DNA of 64,000 nucleotides from Desmodus rotundus (GCF_022682495.2 NC_071391.1:41569998-41633997), one strand, 5' to 3'; shown: positions 11,279-24,182, counted from the first letter of the stretch. Program-made: numbers and translations. Notes: generated by a model not told the origin, from the sequence alone.

Positions 11279-11719
11279 GTCTAAGGGCTCCATCTGGGCT
11301 AGTGAAATGCACATCAGATTCCGTGGATATAGTGACTGGGGCCCATTAGCCAGCCAACTTCATCACAGTACCTGGTCATTACCGTGGCTTTCACAGAAGA
11401 TATCTGTGTCCCTTCACATCTTGTCTGATCCTTCCCTCACTACTGCATCCCTTTTCATCCCTGTCAGCAGCTGGAGGGAGGGCAAAGCCTTAGAGCCAAA
11501 ATTGGGTGGTTTGGGCATTGCTGAAATCTGCAGCTGCAGCAAAATCTGATAACTTGGTATTAACAGATCACTGCATCTCTAGTGCATAGATGTTTCTGGC
11601 GGCCAGCAGCAGCCAGGCTTGGGATTGACCAGATGGTCTGAGTCTCCATTAGAATTCCTTCCCCTGGTCTCAGCTTAAGACACTACGGGTCCCCCTGGAA
11701 TTTAGTGTATCACACTCAC

Positions 11720-11851
11720 CTCTGCTTTTCTCTGCTTCTCCTCCTGTTCTCTCTGCTCCTTCTCCATGCCAACCAGCTTGAGCTTCAGCTCAGACACTTC
11801 AGTCATCAGATCGAGCTTCTGAGTCTCAAGAGATGTGCGACTTAGCAGCTC
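11720..11851 (-). CDS. PPFIBP2: PPFIBP2 coding exon, coiled coil
   Basis: This 132-base exon (44 codons, phase 0-0) has acceptor ttttgcttgcag and donor gtgagt. The peptide begins ELLSRTSLETQKLDLMTEV, continues SELKLKLVGMEKEQREQE and ends EKQRKAE. It is a classic liprin-beta coiled-coil exon. The start ELLSRTSLETQKLDLM is shared by both beta-liprins, while VGMEKEQREQEEKQRKAE fits liprin-beta-2 rather than liprin-beta-1. The Glu/Lys/Arg-rich C-terminal half is typical of a long dimeric helix. The next family exon (beginning ELLQELRHLK in human, from memory) was not found to the left, so the following intron seems to extend beyond position 1. Confidence 0.97.
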
Positions 11852-13284
11852 CTGCAAGCAAAACCAGATCTCAGAATCATACACCCCCATGGCAACAAGG
11901 ACAACTCCAGCTCCATAAGCACGTATGGCAATCTCTCGGTGGTGTGCTGGGCAACAGAGTCCAGACTGCTGCCTGTAAGCCACAGGCCTACCAGGGATGG
12001 GCCTGGGATGATAATCAGTCATTTGGGGACAGCACAGCGCCTGCCAGTACTCACTGTGCTATGACAGACATGTGATCTAAACTTTTTTTTCAAAAAAACA
12101 CTACATTTGCCCAGAGAAACCATTATTCATTATTTCCAAGTAGAAAAAAAATGAATGTGTTCTCTCAAAGTACTACATTTCTTCATCTCTAATTTTAAGG
12201 CAAAGCATCAGATCCGTCTCTTCTTAAACAAATAAAAAACAAGATTTGGTAATATATTTTTCAAAACCAAAATTTCCCTATCACCTCCCGAGCTCAGTCA
12301 GCCTCCAGCACAGCCTTTAACACATCTCATTGTGAGAACTCACTGCCAGGAACCTCGAAGGGAGCTGGAGCATAAAGTACAATGGATATTCAATGAGTAT
12401 TTACTGAATAATCTCATCGGAATCTTATTATGTGAGATGATCTTCTCTGGGCTGTCCCCATGTTAGAGTTTGGCAACTATGGGATGTAAGTAAGAAGATT
12501 TCCTTATTGTAAGGACTCCCACTGGGAGGTTATTACCAGTCCTGCCATCAGTAGAACAGTAGTAGACAACTTGCCACTAATACATATACTTAGTAAGTGT
12601 AAATAAGGCAAAAAACAAAGGTGATAGGCAAAACACCTGTTCAGAACTACTAGGAATTATAAAAAACTTCTACAAACAGGAGCATTTCCCAAAGTCCAGG
12701 GGCAACACATTTCTCTATGGGAAAAAAGCAATGTTCCACGTGGTCCAAAATCCTAGCATACGGTAGACATCGAATACACAGGTCCTAGCGAGGAAAACAC
12801 AGCATGGCAACTAGGAGAGCAGAGGGCCAAATGCGCCGACGTCAAAGACACACACACTACCCTGCCGCGGTCCAAGTGCTCTGCAGCACCCCGCACAGCC
12901 CAACCCTGGGCGGGGAATGGCGATCTCAACACCGTTCTGACCCAGCAGCTGTGATTTTACGTATTCTGAACTGCCCTCAGATCACAAACCAAACCACACA
13001 GGACAGATTTGAACTTGGAATACACAATTCCCTGGCCAAAGGCCCTCAGGACCTCAGAAAGCCAGGCTACAAACTGTCCATCTGCTAATCCAAGTTGATA
13101 AGTATTTAGAAGTCAAATCAAAAAAATAAGCTCACCGAGACCTGGGCTAAGAAGGCTGACTCTTCCTGGGCCAGACAGACCTAAAGAGGGCCCATAGGGC
13201 AGACAGCAGCACAGCCACGCTAGAACTGGGGGAGACGTGGTCATGAGCCATCAGCCAGAGAAGCACGTCCTCCGTAACTGGGAG

Positions 13285-13500
13285 GCGGGGCGTGAACTCA
13301 CTGAGTGTCTCCTCTGTGCCGACACTGCTGGGTACTTCACATACATCCTCTCAATAAACCTGCCCAGGGACTTAGCAGTGAACATTATTTTCCCAACTTC
13401 ACAGATGAGGAAACAGGACTAGAGACTGATCTACCTTGGCCAAGGACACGCCAATCAACAGCAGAGTTAGTTTTTAAACCAACGTCTGTTGACTCCAAAA
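13285..13500 (-). repeat. MIR SINE
   Basis: Antisense MIR with TTCACAGATGAGGAAACAGG and CTTGGCCAAGGACACGCCAA. Confidence 0.85.
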
Positions 13501-14437
13501 CAAACTTATTTCTGCCTAATGTATCGTTGTTTTCTAAACAGAAGAAGGAGTCCAAGAATTTTAAGGGAAATAAAAAATACATGCTGAAAAAAAGGCAATC
13601 CACAAATATTCACTGAGCCCAGGAAATGCCCACTCAAACTGGCAAGATTTTGTTACGTACATTCCCTTTACTAGGGCTTGGTGTTAAGGCTATGAAGAAC
13701 ATAAAAGTCCCTGAACAGGTCTTCTCTGGGTGAAGATGACGGCATCTTAGGGTCAAGTAACTTCAGACATAATCTCCCCCACACCACCTACTCACTCACT
13801 CCTACCTCCTTCTCCCTCGTCCCCACCTTCCTGTCGGCCTCCCCCACCTCATAACCCTGTTTACCTCTCTGGCCTTTCATCAGCCTGCTTATTCCAAAAC
13901 TTATTTGAGGCAGTTTGCACAATAGATAATTCAAGTTAGAGAATAAATCATAAAAACTAAAGCAGATAGGAAAAGAAGTAGAAGCCAGAGCTGCTGTTGG
14001 TATCAAAGTCCTACATTAAAGTTCAACACACAGCGGGAGACGGACTATAATGTGCGTGTGAGCTTCCCAGACACTGACGCAAAGGTGAAAAGGAGCAGTT
14101 TTACAAATCAAGGTCCGTGAGATAACAACATTTCTTTGGAGTGCTGAGAACAGAAAATATTCTTCCATGAGACTTCAATCATTTTTTTTCAACAAATACG
14201 TTTTTAAATATCTACCAGATGCCAAGGCCTAGGGGTATGACAGTTAGGAACACAGCCCCTGTTGAGTGCTTGACTATCGTAAGGATATTCATGCACTTTG
14301 TCCACTAACCAGCCTTCAAGCCACCGGCTTGGTGGGATTCAAAAAAGCCTCAGAATGTATCTCTCCAGAAAGATAAGATTCTCATCTGCTCCCATCATTG
14401 CCAAAATCCCACTAGCTGTTTTAGCTGCCGGGCTGTC

Positions 14438-14517
14438 ATTGGTCACACCAATGTTCCAGCTGACAGGGATAATATTTTAATTGGTTTCACTCAAGTCCCA
14501 ATAGCCATTCTGATTGG
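14438..14517. promoter_or_regulatory. Cluster of five CCAAT/ATTGG motifs
   Basis: ATTGG at 14438-14442, 14480-14484 and 14513-14517 and CCAAT at 14448-14452 and 14498-14502 lie within 80 bases. Three are ATTGGTC/ATTGGTT, close to the NF-Y core. No nearby TATA box or transcript start could be recognised, so a regulatory role is inference only. The sequence could be part of an old LTR. Confidence 0.3.
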
Positions 14518-17500
14518 TCATGCCCGTGCCCTAATGGGTCACACTAACGTTCCAAGCAGACGTTCCAGTTGGACACTCCAAAGTTTTCATTAGGAACCTG
14601 GGGCTGCTTAATTTCATATACTCCACTGATAACAAACGTTGCATTTACTCTCTCCCAGCTTACATCTGTTACCATGACCTCTACCCTTTCGTTATCATCA
14701 CCCATTGTCTTCGTCATTAATAAATACCGTTCAATGCCCTGAACTCAAAACCAGCCTTCCGCCGGCTTTCCCCAGTCCAGCTCCATTCCCCACCTCCAGG
14801 CTCGGCATGGCCTCCAGCCACTACTCTGCACTGCCACTTCTGTCACACGTGTCTTCATAGCATTTGACTACCCTATACTCTCGGCTGCTCCTTCGTAACC
14901 CGAAGTCCTGACGCCTGCACAACACCACACACCTCCCTAGTCATCTCAAGTGAAGACCACTCTGCTTCAACAGCCCAGCTTCCAGCACACCTTTCTCCCT
15001 GTTGGAAGACCACTCCCAGACCACTATTTGTCCCTAGTAATGGTCTACGTCTGCCCTCCTCTTCTACGGCCGTGCGTTCAATAATATCACATTCTCCCCG
15101 AATACCTAGAACCCAACATAGCTGCCCATTTTCACTGAGGCTTTTGCCTTTTGATCCATAGTTTACCTGCTTTGGGCACATTCCCTCTCCTCAGTAGCTT
15201 TGACGTCCTTGTTTGCCTTCCTTTTAACATCCACTCTGGCTTCACATTTCTTGACTTCGGCACCAACGGGCTTTTCGTGCACCTTGTTCCAGCCTCTCAG
15301 CAGGATGGCAACACCCTGGCCCTCGTCTCTGTCCAGAATGTGTTTGCTCTGCTTCTAAAACCTTCAACTCAGAAATCCTCTCGTCTGGCCACAATCCTCT
15401 GACCTTTCAACTGCCCCGTTTACTCATTTGGATAATCTTTCATTTCTTCCTTGGTGGCTGCTAGTTACTTAACAACTCTCTATTTTCCTAGAGTATCAAC
15501 TTCCTTTAAGCAATATTTGCCTCCTTATCCTCTCTTTACCTTTGAGGTTAGTCATTTCAATTATATCCTCCCGGCAGCAGAAAACTCCTCATCCAGCTCA
15601 TCCCGGAGGCCCCTAGACCTGAAATGCATTCGGTTACCAGAGCCTGGGCCATGCCAAACCTCAAAGCCTTTTATCTATGTTTGCCTGAGAATTGCTGGTA
15701 AAAAGTCACTTAATGATGCCAATGGGTTTCCATACAAATTTTATTCTAATTACAGCTGATCTTCCAACACTGCCTGGCAAAATCTGTATTCATCTCTGGC
15801 TGGTTCCTTTCAGAGATCATTCCAAATCTTCCCCATTCTCCCCTGAACTCCGTCCTATCCCCCTCTTCTCCTCAAATAACCTCTCAGGGTTACTGAAAAG
15901 ACTTTTTTTAATCACCTGATCATTCATTGAACTTACATCCTTTCTATTTCAAAGTTTCCCCAAATCGTCTTTCATTTGTATATCTTAAATCCGTGTTAGA
16001 GAAAGCCAGCCCACACCTTCTTTCCAAGGTTAGTCTGAAAGAACCACATGTAAGCAACTTCTAAGTCAGGCTCTTTCACTTGAAGAACTGTTCTCTAGCT
16101 CAGGAAGTTTCCAGGTTGCACATACAAGGCACATGTTAAAAACACAGTGACGGCAGAGTTTGCTCCTGAATCACCCCATCTGACCCACCTTCCTGCTGCT
16201 GACCACTTCTTGGTCTCTAGACTCTTCACGCCATCCTCAAACAACTTGATGAAATGCCAGGCTACTTCCCTGGTTAACCAGTGGCATTTGGCTTTGTTCT
16301 CTGAGTTCTGGTCCTGCTTTTCCTAGAGGGTAACTCAGAATGATGCCCACTCACATGGTCCTAGGCTTTCCTTCACCTCTGTGCTGCCTTTGAGGGAGTT
16401 CCCAGGAAGTCTGTGCTGCTCCAGGGTAGGACCATTAATCATCCACTCCAGACAGGCATTTAATCTCTCTCCCCATCAGCTTATATCCCTCAGGCTATAA
16501 ACATGATCAAATTTCTGATATTTGAAAGAACTTTCCCTCACAACCTGGCCTTCCCCTCGAGCACCCACTGCCAACTCCTGTGAGCTCTCATTAGGCAAGT
16601 GCATGCTCTGTGTGCATGGCATGTATGAATGCTGTCTCTCTCCATCTCTTGCCCTCCCCAAGCTCTAGAAAGAATAATCCATCCCTGGTGCCTCTTCTTC
16701 CTCATCTTCCTGTCACTTCTCAGTAAGATGCCTGCATGCCTACAAGCTGGCTTCCGCCCTCACCAGGTAGGGCACAGAAAAGTCCAAACTTTCCGATATA
16801 ACTTACACTTCTCAGCCTCCAACTGACTTGCCCCTCATCCACTCATCAGTGTAAGCTACTCCTTACCACTCCGTCCTTCCTTTTGGTTTTTATGACCTTT
16901 GTTTTTTTCTTTTCCATCTCCTTTGCTGGCTTCTCGTACCCCTTAAGAAAAGCAGTCTTGAGCCCTTAGTTCTCAAACCCCAAGACTGGAATTATCTATC
17001 TCTGGATCCAGCCTGCTTGTCTGGAGAACCAAGGTAAGGCTTGGCCCCTGCTCAGACCTGCAGGGTTAGGACCTGCTGGGAATCTCTTGGAATCAAGCAG
17101 CAGCCATAATGCATGGGGAGGCGAGAGGAGGGGAGGCAGGGACTAGAGACGAGGGGCACAGGTTTCATATGCAGCCCTGGCTTCTGCTCTCCCAATTCTT
17201 TCAATTGTTTCAACCTGTGTAAATGAGTGAGGGCAAGGGATGAGGAGGGGTTAGTATGGGAGGCGAGTGTTTGGTTTTCCTTAGTATGAAATGCCATGAA
17301 AGTGGGTAATGAAACTTTAGGAAAAACCAGTGAACAAAATTATCACTCACCCGTCTCACTTCACCAGTACCAGTAATTCCTTCCAGAAAGAGAAATCTAT
17401 CTCCTTTCTTGGAGGCAAAAATAAAAGTTTACATCCCAGAGCAAATCGTCATTTCCTGTTTCCAGAGCTCAGTTTCAGACTAGAGCTGATAAAAAGAATT

Positions 17501-18264
17501 TGCCTTTCAACTTATTCTCTCCTTAAAGGGCTACAGCTTGAAGCAATTACTTCCATCTTTAAGTGTGGAACATGACCCAGGGAGTTACTGACCAATGATG
17601 GAGGACTGGAGCCAGACTGGCAATCTGAAACCAGAATGAAAGGACAGGCCATGGAATGACATGAAAGGGAAAATGTGTCCTTTGCCCTTTGAAGCAAGAG
17701 GCCCAGACCTTGCCGGGAAGCCTCTTTCATGAACTACACGGGGCAGAGAGGTGCTTGTAGTCAACCTGAGTTTGAGTGCAGACTCAGTCCCCACTCCTGA
17801 AACCATCTCTCTGAACCTCAGTTCCCTTATCTCTAAAAAGTTGCAAAGCACCTACTTCATGCTGGCCTGCAGATCAAACACCACATAAGACACTTGAGGA
17901 AAGTGGTTGCTTCTGCCTCATAAATCTCCCAGGGGGTTTAAGGACTAACTGGCAAACCCTGTTTTCTTCACTCCTTACTCAAGTGTCTCGCCTCCTCAGA
18001 CAGATTTGTGCTCCCACAGGACCATGTCCACAGCTCTGTCAAATATTCTTTTTGAGTTGGAAATACCCCTTTAAAGGTGTTTTCAGGAAATTTATCAGCC
18101 AGGGGCTGCTGAGGCTTTGTTGAGTTCATAGGTCTGAGTGCACTGTCCCCTCAAGGACAGGGACTGGGCCTGTGTCTTAGGCCACGTGTCTCTGCTTAGT
18201 ATCACGACCCACACTGACTGCCGGTGTGTAGTTCTAACAAAACTAGAATAGCTGTACTACGGTG

Positions 18265-18400
18265 CAAAGGCGGGCAACGTCCAGTCCACATTGTCATCCC
18301 CATTCTCTGTAAAGAAGAACGCAGGTGCCTTGACTTTCCCAGATTAATAGCAAGTGGTAACTCTACGGGAAGTCAAGTCTACTGACTCCAAGTTCACTAA
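18265..18400 (-). repeat. MIR SINE fragment
   Basis: CATCCCCATTCTCTGTAAAG leading into CAAGTGGTAACTC and CTACTGACTCCAAG matches the antisense MIR layout. Confidence 0.6.
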
Positions 18401-19460
18401 GTTTGTCACTCTCCACACTTCACCACAAAGGCAGCAAAACAATGAGATTGCCGGGTGCCTGGAGCTCTGGGTCAGGCAAGAGGACTGAAATAGAGCCTGG
18501 GGGCCTTCAGGTTTCCCAAAGGCTGGGCTATGTCCTCACAAGGAGGTCTGCTTCCTTTCTGCTTCTCCACTTGACTTCCCTATCTTCTTTTTGGCAGTGA
18601 ATTTCATTTCTGCTCTTGACATTGATTCCATCATAAATGGCCAGTCTCTGGAAAGTGCTGCTGGCTTTGTATAAAATCTCTTACCTAGTGACTAGCACCA
18701 CTTTCCTTCCACTGGAGAAGGGTCCATGATGGGAGGTAGAGGAGCTTGCTGTGCAAGAACCTTCTGGATCCCCCTAGACAACCCATGAGGCCACTTCAGA
18801 AAAAAACACCAGGGACCTCAAATACATCAACAGACCATGGGGGATGCTCCCTGCAACACAGAGGTTTTGTTGCCAGCTGAGCCCGTCACGAGGAGGAGGG
18901 CACTGGCGTATGCTTATATTCCCAGGGTGCTACTTTGAGCACCGCCCAGAGTGCAGCACTCAGAGATGTAGCTGGACAAGGCCTTGGCCTGCTTAAGGAA
19001 GAGAGGGCAAGCTTGGCTCAGCCCTGTGAGCTCCGTACCCAGACCATCCCAGACCTGTGAAAACTGATTCAGGCTGTGGCCCCTCGATTGTACAATTATA
19101 GGAAGATCCAATTGTACAATTTTGGGAAATGCCTCTTGCTAATGGGGAAGGTTCCCTGAGAAATCCAGACATGCTCAGTGAGTCCAAGGCAGTAGCTGAG
19201 TAGGTGCTTCCTAGGCAGTCCCAAGAGATGCTGTAGCTGCCCCCTTCCCAAACTGTGTTGGGCTGCACACAAGGAGTAGTTTGCTCTAAATTGTGTCCAT
19301 GTGTTGCCCATGTGGACTGGCCCCTGTGCTAATTCTCTTTGGTCCTGGTTTACCCATCTAACCACAAGGTCTTCATGTTCTCTTTTTCTGATTTCTGGAG
19401 GCTGGATGGGTTAATGCTTAAAAGAAAACAGATGGGGACTGAGAGATCAGTACTTAGCAG

Positions 19461-19530
19461 GGGCAGGGCTGGGCCAGGCCGGGCCAGGCTGGGCCAGGTC
19501 TGGCTGGGCTGGACTGGGCTGGGCTGAGGG
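19461..19530 (+). repeat. GC-rich minisatellite
   Basis: Three 10-base GGGCCAGGCT-type units (19471-19500) pass into 5-base GGCTG/GGACT-type units. Isolated GGGCTG-like motifs recur near 19670-19695. Confidence 0.85.
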
Positions 19531-19744
19531 GCACGTGGCTCGTGAGTTGGGTGGGGAACTCCCTTCTTTCCTCTTGGGCTCCTGGAGGGAGGCTGACTTT
19601 GGTCAGGAGAACAGATGTGGGAAGGGAGAGGTCAGTGGGGTTTTGGAGCCCATGTAAGCATAGGGTTTGGGCTATGCTGGTTGGGCTGGGTTTCCTTCGG
19701 TTCCCCAAGTCCTATTCCAGCCAGTGGAGGGGGCAAAGTCTAGG

Positions 19745-19985
19745 GCAGAGGTTGTAGGTTAGAGGTCTATGGGCCAGGTTCAGCCTGATGGTACATATCA
19801 TGTGGTGCAAACAGTATTTTTATTTCATTTTAATTAGTCACCAATGTTTTTAAAACAGAAACTTATCTTTAAATCTGGATTTCCAGCTTCTTGTGAAAAA
19901 TGGGACTATCTGGCAACAGGGGCCTACAGGCACAGTCAGCTAGAGTTGAGTAGCCGCTGCCTCCTTTAGACAAGACACGTTCAGT
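19745..19985 (+). repeat. Old hAT-like repeat fragment
   Basis: GGTCTATGGGCCAGGTTCAG and AAAATGGGACTATCTGGCAA resemble the interior of an ancient Charlie-group element. No clear termini. Confidence 0.35.
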
Positions 19986-21944
19986 GTGCGGGGCAGCATA
20001 CCCAAGCAGTGTCAACAGGCAGCCAGAAGGCCCCACACTGTGACGGTCAAAGAGACTGTTCAGAGCTCCTCAGGCCTTTGAGAAGGAGGCCAGGCTTGGC
20101 TCAGGGCAGGAATGGTTTCTGAGGGCTGGCAGAAAGAGGCAATTGTTTGCCTCCATTCTCTGCCTCAAGGCCATGAGTCATTGTTGCTCCCAACATCAGA
20201 GGCCAAGAGCCCTGCAGTCCAGGATAACACAGTCAAATGAGGCAAGTCTCTGCCTGTCACCCTTTCAGAAGACACAGGTACGTACTACAAGCTACAGACG
20301 GCATCACATCAGTGCTGTGGTGCAAGAATTAAGTGTCTTTTCAAACAGCATCAAGCAGACTTCAGGAAAGCATTAACTGTGCAACAGCATATTCAGTCTG
20401 GGGTTTGGAGCAGGGAACGCAAAGATCTCAAGCTCAGGCACCACCATGTCCAGAAAACACACCAATGGGAGCTGAGGCTCATATGTGTCTTATGACGTGA
20501 GCTCGGAATGGAATTTTCCACGAAGGGAGTATCTTATACTCCTTTCATTTTACCCTTGAAAGACTGAAAGAATGCAATCAAAGTTATGAGTACAAACTTA
20601 TGGCTAAGTCCAGGAAGATCTTTAAATCCTAGAGGTGGCTAAAAAGAGCTATCATACACCAAAAGATACCTAGCCAGGACCTGTACTTTTACGGTAGAGG
20701 CAAACCACATGCCTATTACCAAACCCATAGCACACAGGAAAGAAGGCTTAGGATACATAATACAGGAAGAGTAACTGAGCTTAAGACTTTTGTTTCAAAA
20801 GTCTAAAATCCAGTCCAAGGAGGACAAGACAGACTCCCCCAGGTGGCACTGGGAACCAGAGTGACGGCTGGGCACAGAGACTCTGACCAGGGCTCAGAAG
20901 CAGCGCCGTAGAGAGGGTGTGGGGCAGTCCCGGAAGAGCAGTTAGGAAGGCTGCTCGGAGAAGTCAGGAGCCACAATGCAGCCATTCTCTGACCGCCAGT
21001 CAGCCAGTCACGTGGCTACTTGCCAGGCACTGCCTTCCCGAAACACCCACCTTCTGACAATGTTATGACCTGTTCCCTTCCACATCCAAACGTTCTTTTT
21101 GTCTTTTTTTTTTTTTTTACAACACCCCATCATCTTCCTCTCATCCCCACCCCAAAACCACACCCTGTGCAGCCTTAAAAATACAATCTAGTGGGTTGTC
21201 CTACGCTTCTATCACTCTTTGTGAAAAAGCTTTTCTGCTCTTTGAGATTTTTCTATCAGCCTATTTTCTTCCCTGGGTTTTCAAAAGAAAGATTCAAAAC
21301 TCTTAAAAATAAATATAAAAACAAAGAAAGACAACTCCTCTTGCTACTCAGGGAATAGCAAGAGAAATGCCATGCAATTTAAACAGACAATCAAATGGAG
21401 TCAGGAATGTGTTAACTTACTAATCATCAACGAAAAAAATAAAAAACTAGTAACAGCCCCCAGCTGTAGGAACTAGTTTTTATAAAGCCATCTGCATACA
21501 AATATTGACTTTTAAAGAAATGTTTTTCACCAAACACAAACAAAGCTAACAGAAACCTAGGAACTAAGAGATTTATCTTAAGACCAAAGGTCAGATTCAA
21601 AGCCTGTGTTCATTACAAAACAATTTTATTTTTATGCTGATTACAGCAATGAGAAACTGTGAGAGCTTTGGGGGAAAGACTACAAGTGGTTATCTAATCA
21701 AACCCCCTCATTTGAAGAAATGGACTTTCATTCTTTAAATAATTGGTGAGCCCCTTTTACGAGCCAGCACTATACCAGGAGCTACAACACATACACACAT
21801 AAGCTTCGGTCATGGTTTACTTTTCAAGATAACTGAAAATGCAAGAAGGATGCACGTTAAAAAGCATATTAATTAAATATATTGATAAATTTCATAAAAT
21901 AAAATTTCTAATTACCTTCTCAACAGATTCTGAAAAGACTTTTT

Positions 21945-22165
21945 AAAAATTTTATTTATTCTTAGAGGGATGGAAAGGGAGCAGGAAAGAGAGGGAGAGA
22001 AACATCGATGTGCAAGAGACACATAGATGGATCAGTTGCCTCTCGCATGCCCCCGACTGGGGACCCTGCCAGCAACCCAGACCTGTGCCCTGACTGGGAA
22101 TTGAATCAGTGACCTTTTGGTTCGCAGGCTGGCACTCAATCCACTGAGCCACAACTAGCCAGGAC
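21945..22165 (-). mobile_element. Ves SINE with exact 14-base target duplication
   Basis: Antisense copy, with the tail on the left and the head ending CCACAACTAGCCAGGAC on the right. CTGAAAAGACTTTT occurs exactly at 21930-21944 (the T run makes the edge ambiguous by one base) and 22166-22179. Confidence 0.96.
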
Positions 22166-22974
22166 CTGAAAAGACTTTTGATAAAAATTCAGTATCCTTC
22201 CTAAAAATGGTAGCTCTTAACTTATAACAAGTTAAAACTGTTCAAGAGTAGAAGAGTCAATTAATTATACTTTCGTTCAAAAAAATATTGATAAGTGATA
22301 GTAAAGACAACCATACAGCAAATATAAAAATGGGCAAAACTCTATGATGTGAAGCATATAAAAATCTGAGGAATAATTGTATATCTGGTATGAATAGACC
22401 TTTACAAATTATATGTATACATAACGAGATGGACCAAAAGAAAATAAGAACAGATTTAACAGATTTATTTATTTGACTAGCAGTCAACTTTTTTTCATTT
22501 AAACATGTATGAAATTGTATTAAAATATTATTTATGTAATAACTTTCAGGAAAGAAGACTACACAGAGTGAGAGGGGGAAGAATGAGTGGAAAAGGGGCA
22601 CCAAATAAGCTAACTGACTGATTTTCTAAAACCCCAGATGCCACCTGCAGTCAAGCTGCAGTTCACGTGATATTATGCTGGTGACATTGCCGGCAGAGAG
22701 CTCCTTCACTGAACCAGGCCTGGAGAAAGTGCTGCTTGGGAATCTGTCTAACCAGCCCAACAGGTTATTCATGCAGGCCAGCCCCCCCCACCCCACCCTT
22801 ACAGCTTTCAATGTTCAGGCTGCTTTCACCTGCTGAATCAACACACTATACTGAGTGGCCAATCCTAGCGCCAGGACGGACAGGAAAGGAAGAGCTGTTA
22901 CCCTGACACAGAAAGGGGCTTTAACACATGAGCTCTGATGGAACCCAAGGGCCTTCAGCCCCAGCTGCCCTTAC

Positions 22975-23088
22975 CTGTTGAAGCATCTCTTCGGCAGCAT
23001 TGAGTTTCACCTGGTGTCCTTCGAGACACACTTCCAGGTCCCGAATCTTCTCTCCTTGGGCTTCCACTTGGTCTGTGAGGACACTCAC
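22975..23088 (-). CDS. PPFIBP2: PPFIBP2 coding exon, coiled coil
   Basis: This 114-base exon (38 codons, phase 0-0) has acceptor ttccccggtcag and donor gtaagg. The peptide begins VSVLTDQVEAQGEKIRD, continues LEVCLEGHQVKLNAAEEM and ends LQQ. Hydrophobic residues at a/d spacing (V, L, V, I, L, L, V, L, M, L) with charged residues between them mark a continuous coiled coil. It matches liprin-beta-2 closely and is intact. The exon begins GTGAGT, itself donor-like, just after the acceptor AG; this is a coincidence of codon sequence, since the frame continues with the family sequence. Longer open frames crossing this exon on either strand run into intron and are shadows. Confidence 0.97.
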
Positions 23089-23984
23089 CTGACCGGGGAA
23101 ATAAAGCAATGGTGAAGGAGCAGGACTGGCTCCCCAGGGGGCAGAGCCATGAAGCCACACACCACTGAAGGGCGGTAGGTGGGGGAAGTGTCCCGCATGA
23201 AGGAAATGCCAGTTGTTTTCTTACCTTGCCAGGGAGTCTCAGCCACTGCCTCAAATAACGTTGGTCACGTTTCCTTCTCTTGACACTCTCAAGAGAAAAC
23301 ACCCAGCAGCCGTGAGAGCTGCCTCTGGGCTGAACTCTTGCTCTTATTCCTCTTCTAGAGCTCACTCGGGCAGCCCCAACCTCAAGGCATATCTCGGCTG
23401 GCTTGCCAGGGCTTCTGCCACCCCACGTGGAGGAGCAATCCAAGCTGTGGGGAGACTAGCCAATGACCTCACCTCTCTCATAAGGGTGTGAGGCTGCTCA
23501 CCTATCAGGGGAGTGTTCTGAAGCAATTAAGGAATGTGGGACGTAAAGGGCATGTACTAGCACTGACAAAACTTGGCTCCAGAAAGGTTTTTGTGCTTCA
23601 CAGGCCAAAACGCGACTCTAAGTCATAAACATACACAAGCCACATTGCACACACAGTGGCGGGGGGGAAACATTGAGAATATTTATTGGAATTAATTTAG
23701 AAAAATACATTTTTAATAAATTATTTAAATTATACCCCAAATATACACTGAAAAAATTTTCATAGCCCACTCTATTAGCAAACTGCCCACTCTATTTCCT
23801 TTTCCTTTTTCTTTTTCTGAATTAAAGTTGCCTCAGAGCAGGAAGGTGAAGAAATTGAATGGGTGACCTCCCCAAAATAAAGAAATTAGTCTCTGATAAA
23901 CTGGGATCCTTTAGACTCTTGGTTTTTCACCAGTGGCTCAGTTATTGCCATTTACATATATAATAGACTGTCATGAATTTTTTT

Positions 23985-24182
23985 TAAGATTTCACTTATT
24001 TATTTTTAGAGAGAGGGGAAGGGAGGGAGAAAGAGAGGGAGAGAAACATCAATGTGTGGTTGCCTCTCACACACCCCCTACTGGGGACCTGGCCTACAAC
24101 CGGTTCCCTGACTGGGAATTGAACTACTGACCCTTTGGTTCGCAGGCCAACACTCAATCCACTGAACCACACCAGCCAGGGC
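23985..24182 (-). mobile_element. Ves SINE
   Basis: Antisense copy ending CACACCAGCCAGGGC. The flanks share a TGAAT plus T-run motif, a poorly resolved target duplication. The tail reads as TTCACTTATTTATTTTTAGAG. Confidence 0.92.

Larger units (their letters stand above)
1..11719 (-). other. PPFIBP2: PPFIBP2 intron (partial, downstream of the 11720-11851 exon)
   Basis: No family exon is recognisable here. The interval holds Ves SINEs, MIRs, a mariner MITE, a hAT miniature element, a 31-base G run, a 24-base A run and a large inverted repeat near 4690-6161. An open coiled-coil-like segment with a good acceptor at 1187 is described separately. The rest is AT-balanced intronic sequence with short chance reading frames. 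Confidence 0.85.
11852..22974 (-). other. PPFIBP2: PPFIBP2 intron
   Basis: About 11 kb bounded by a donor at 22974 and an acceptor at 11852. It contains MIR fragments near 13.3 and 18.3 kb, a CCAAT-motif cluster at 14438-14517, pyrimidine-rich old repeat-like sequence about 14.6-16.9 kb that I cannot classify, a GC-rich minisatellite at 19461-19530, an old hAT-like segment near 19.75-19.98 kb and a Ves SINE at 21945-22165. No additional coding exon could be supported. Confidence 0.85.

Noticed and set aside
22955..23443. 162-codon minus-strand frame
   Set aside because: It overlaps the PPFIBP2 exon 22975-23088 in a different frame and runs through intron; a shadow.
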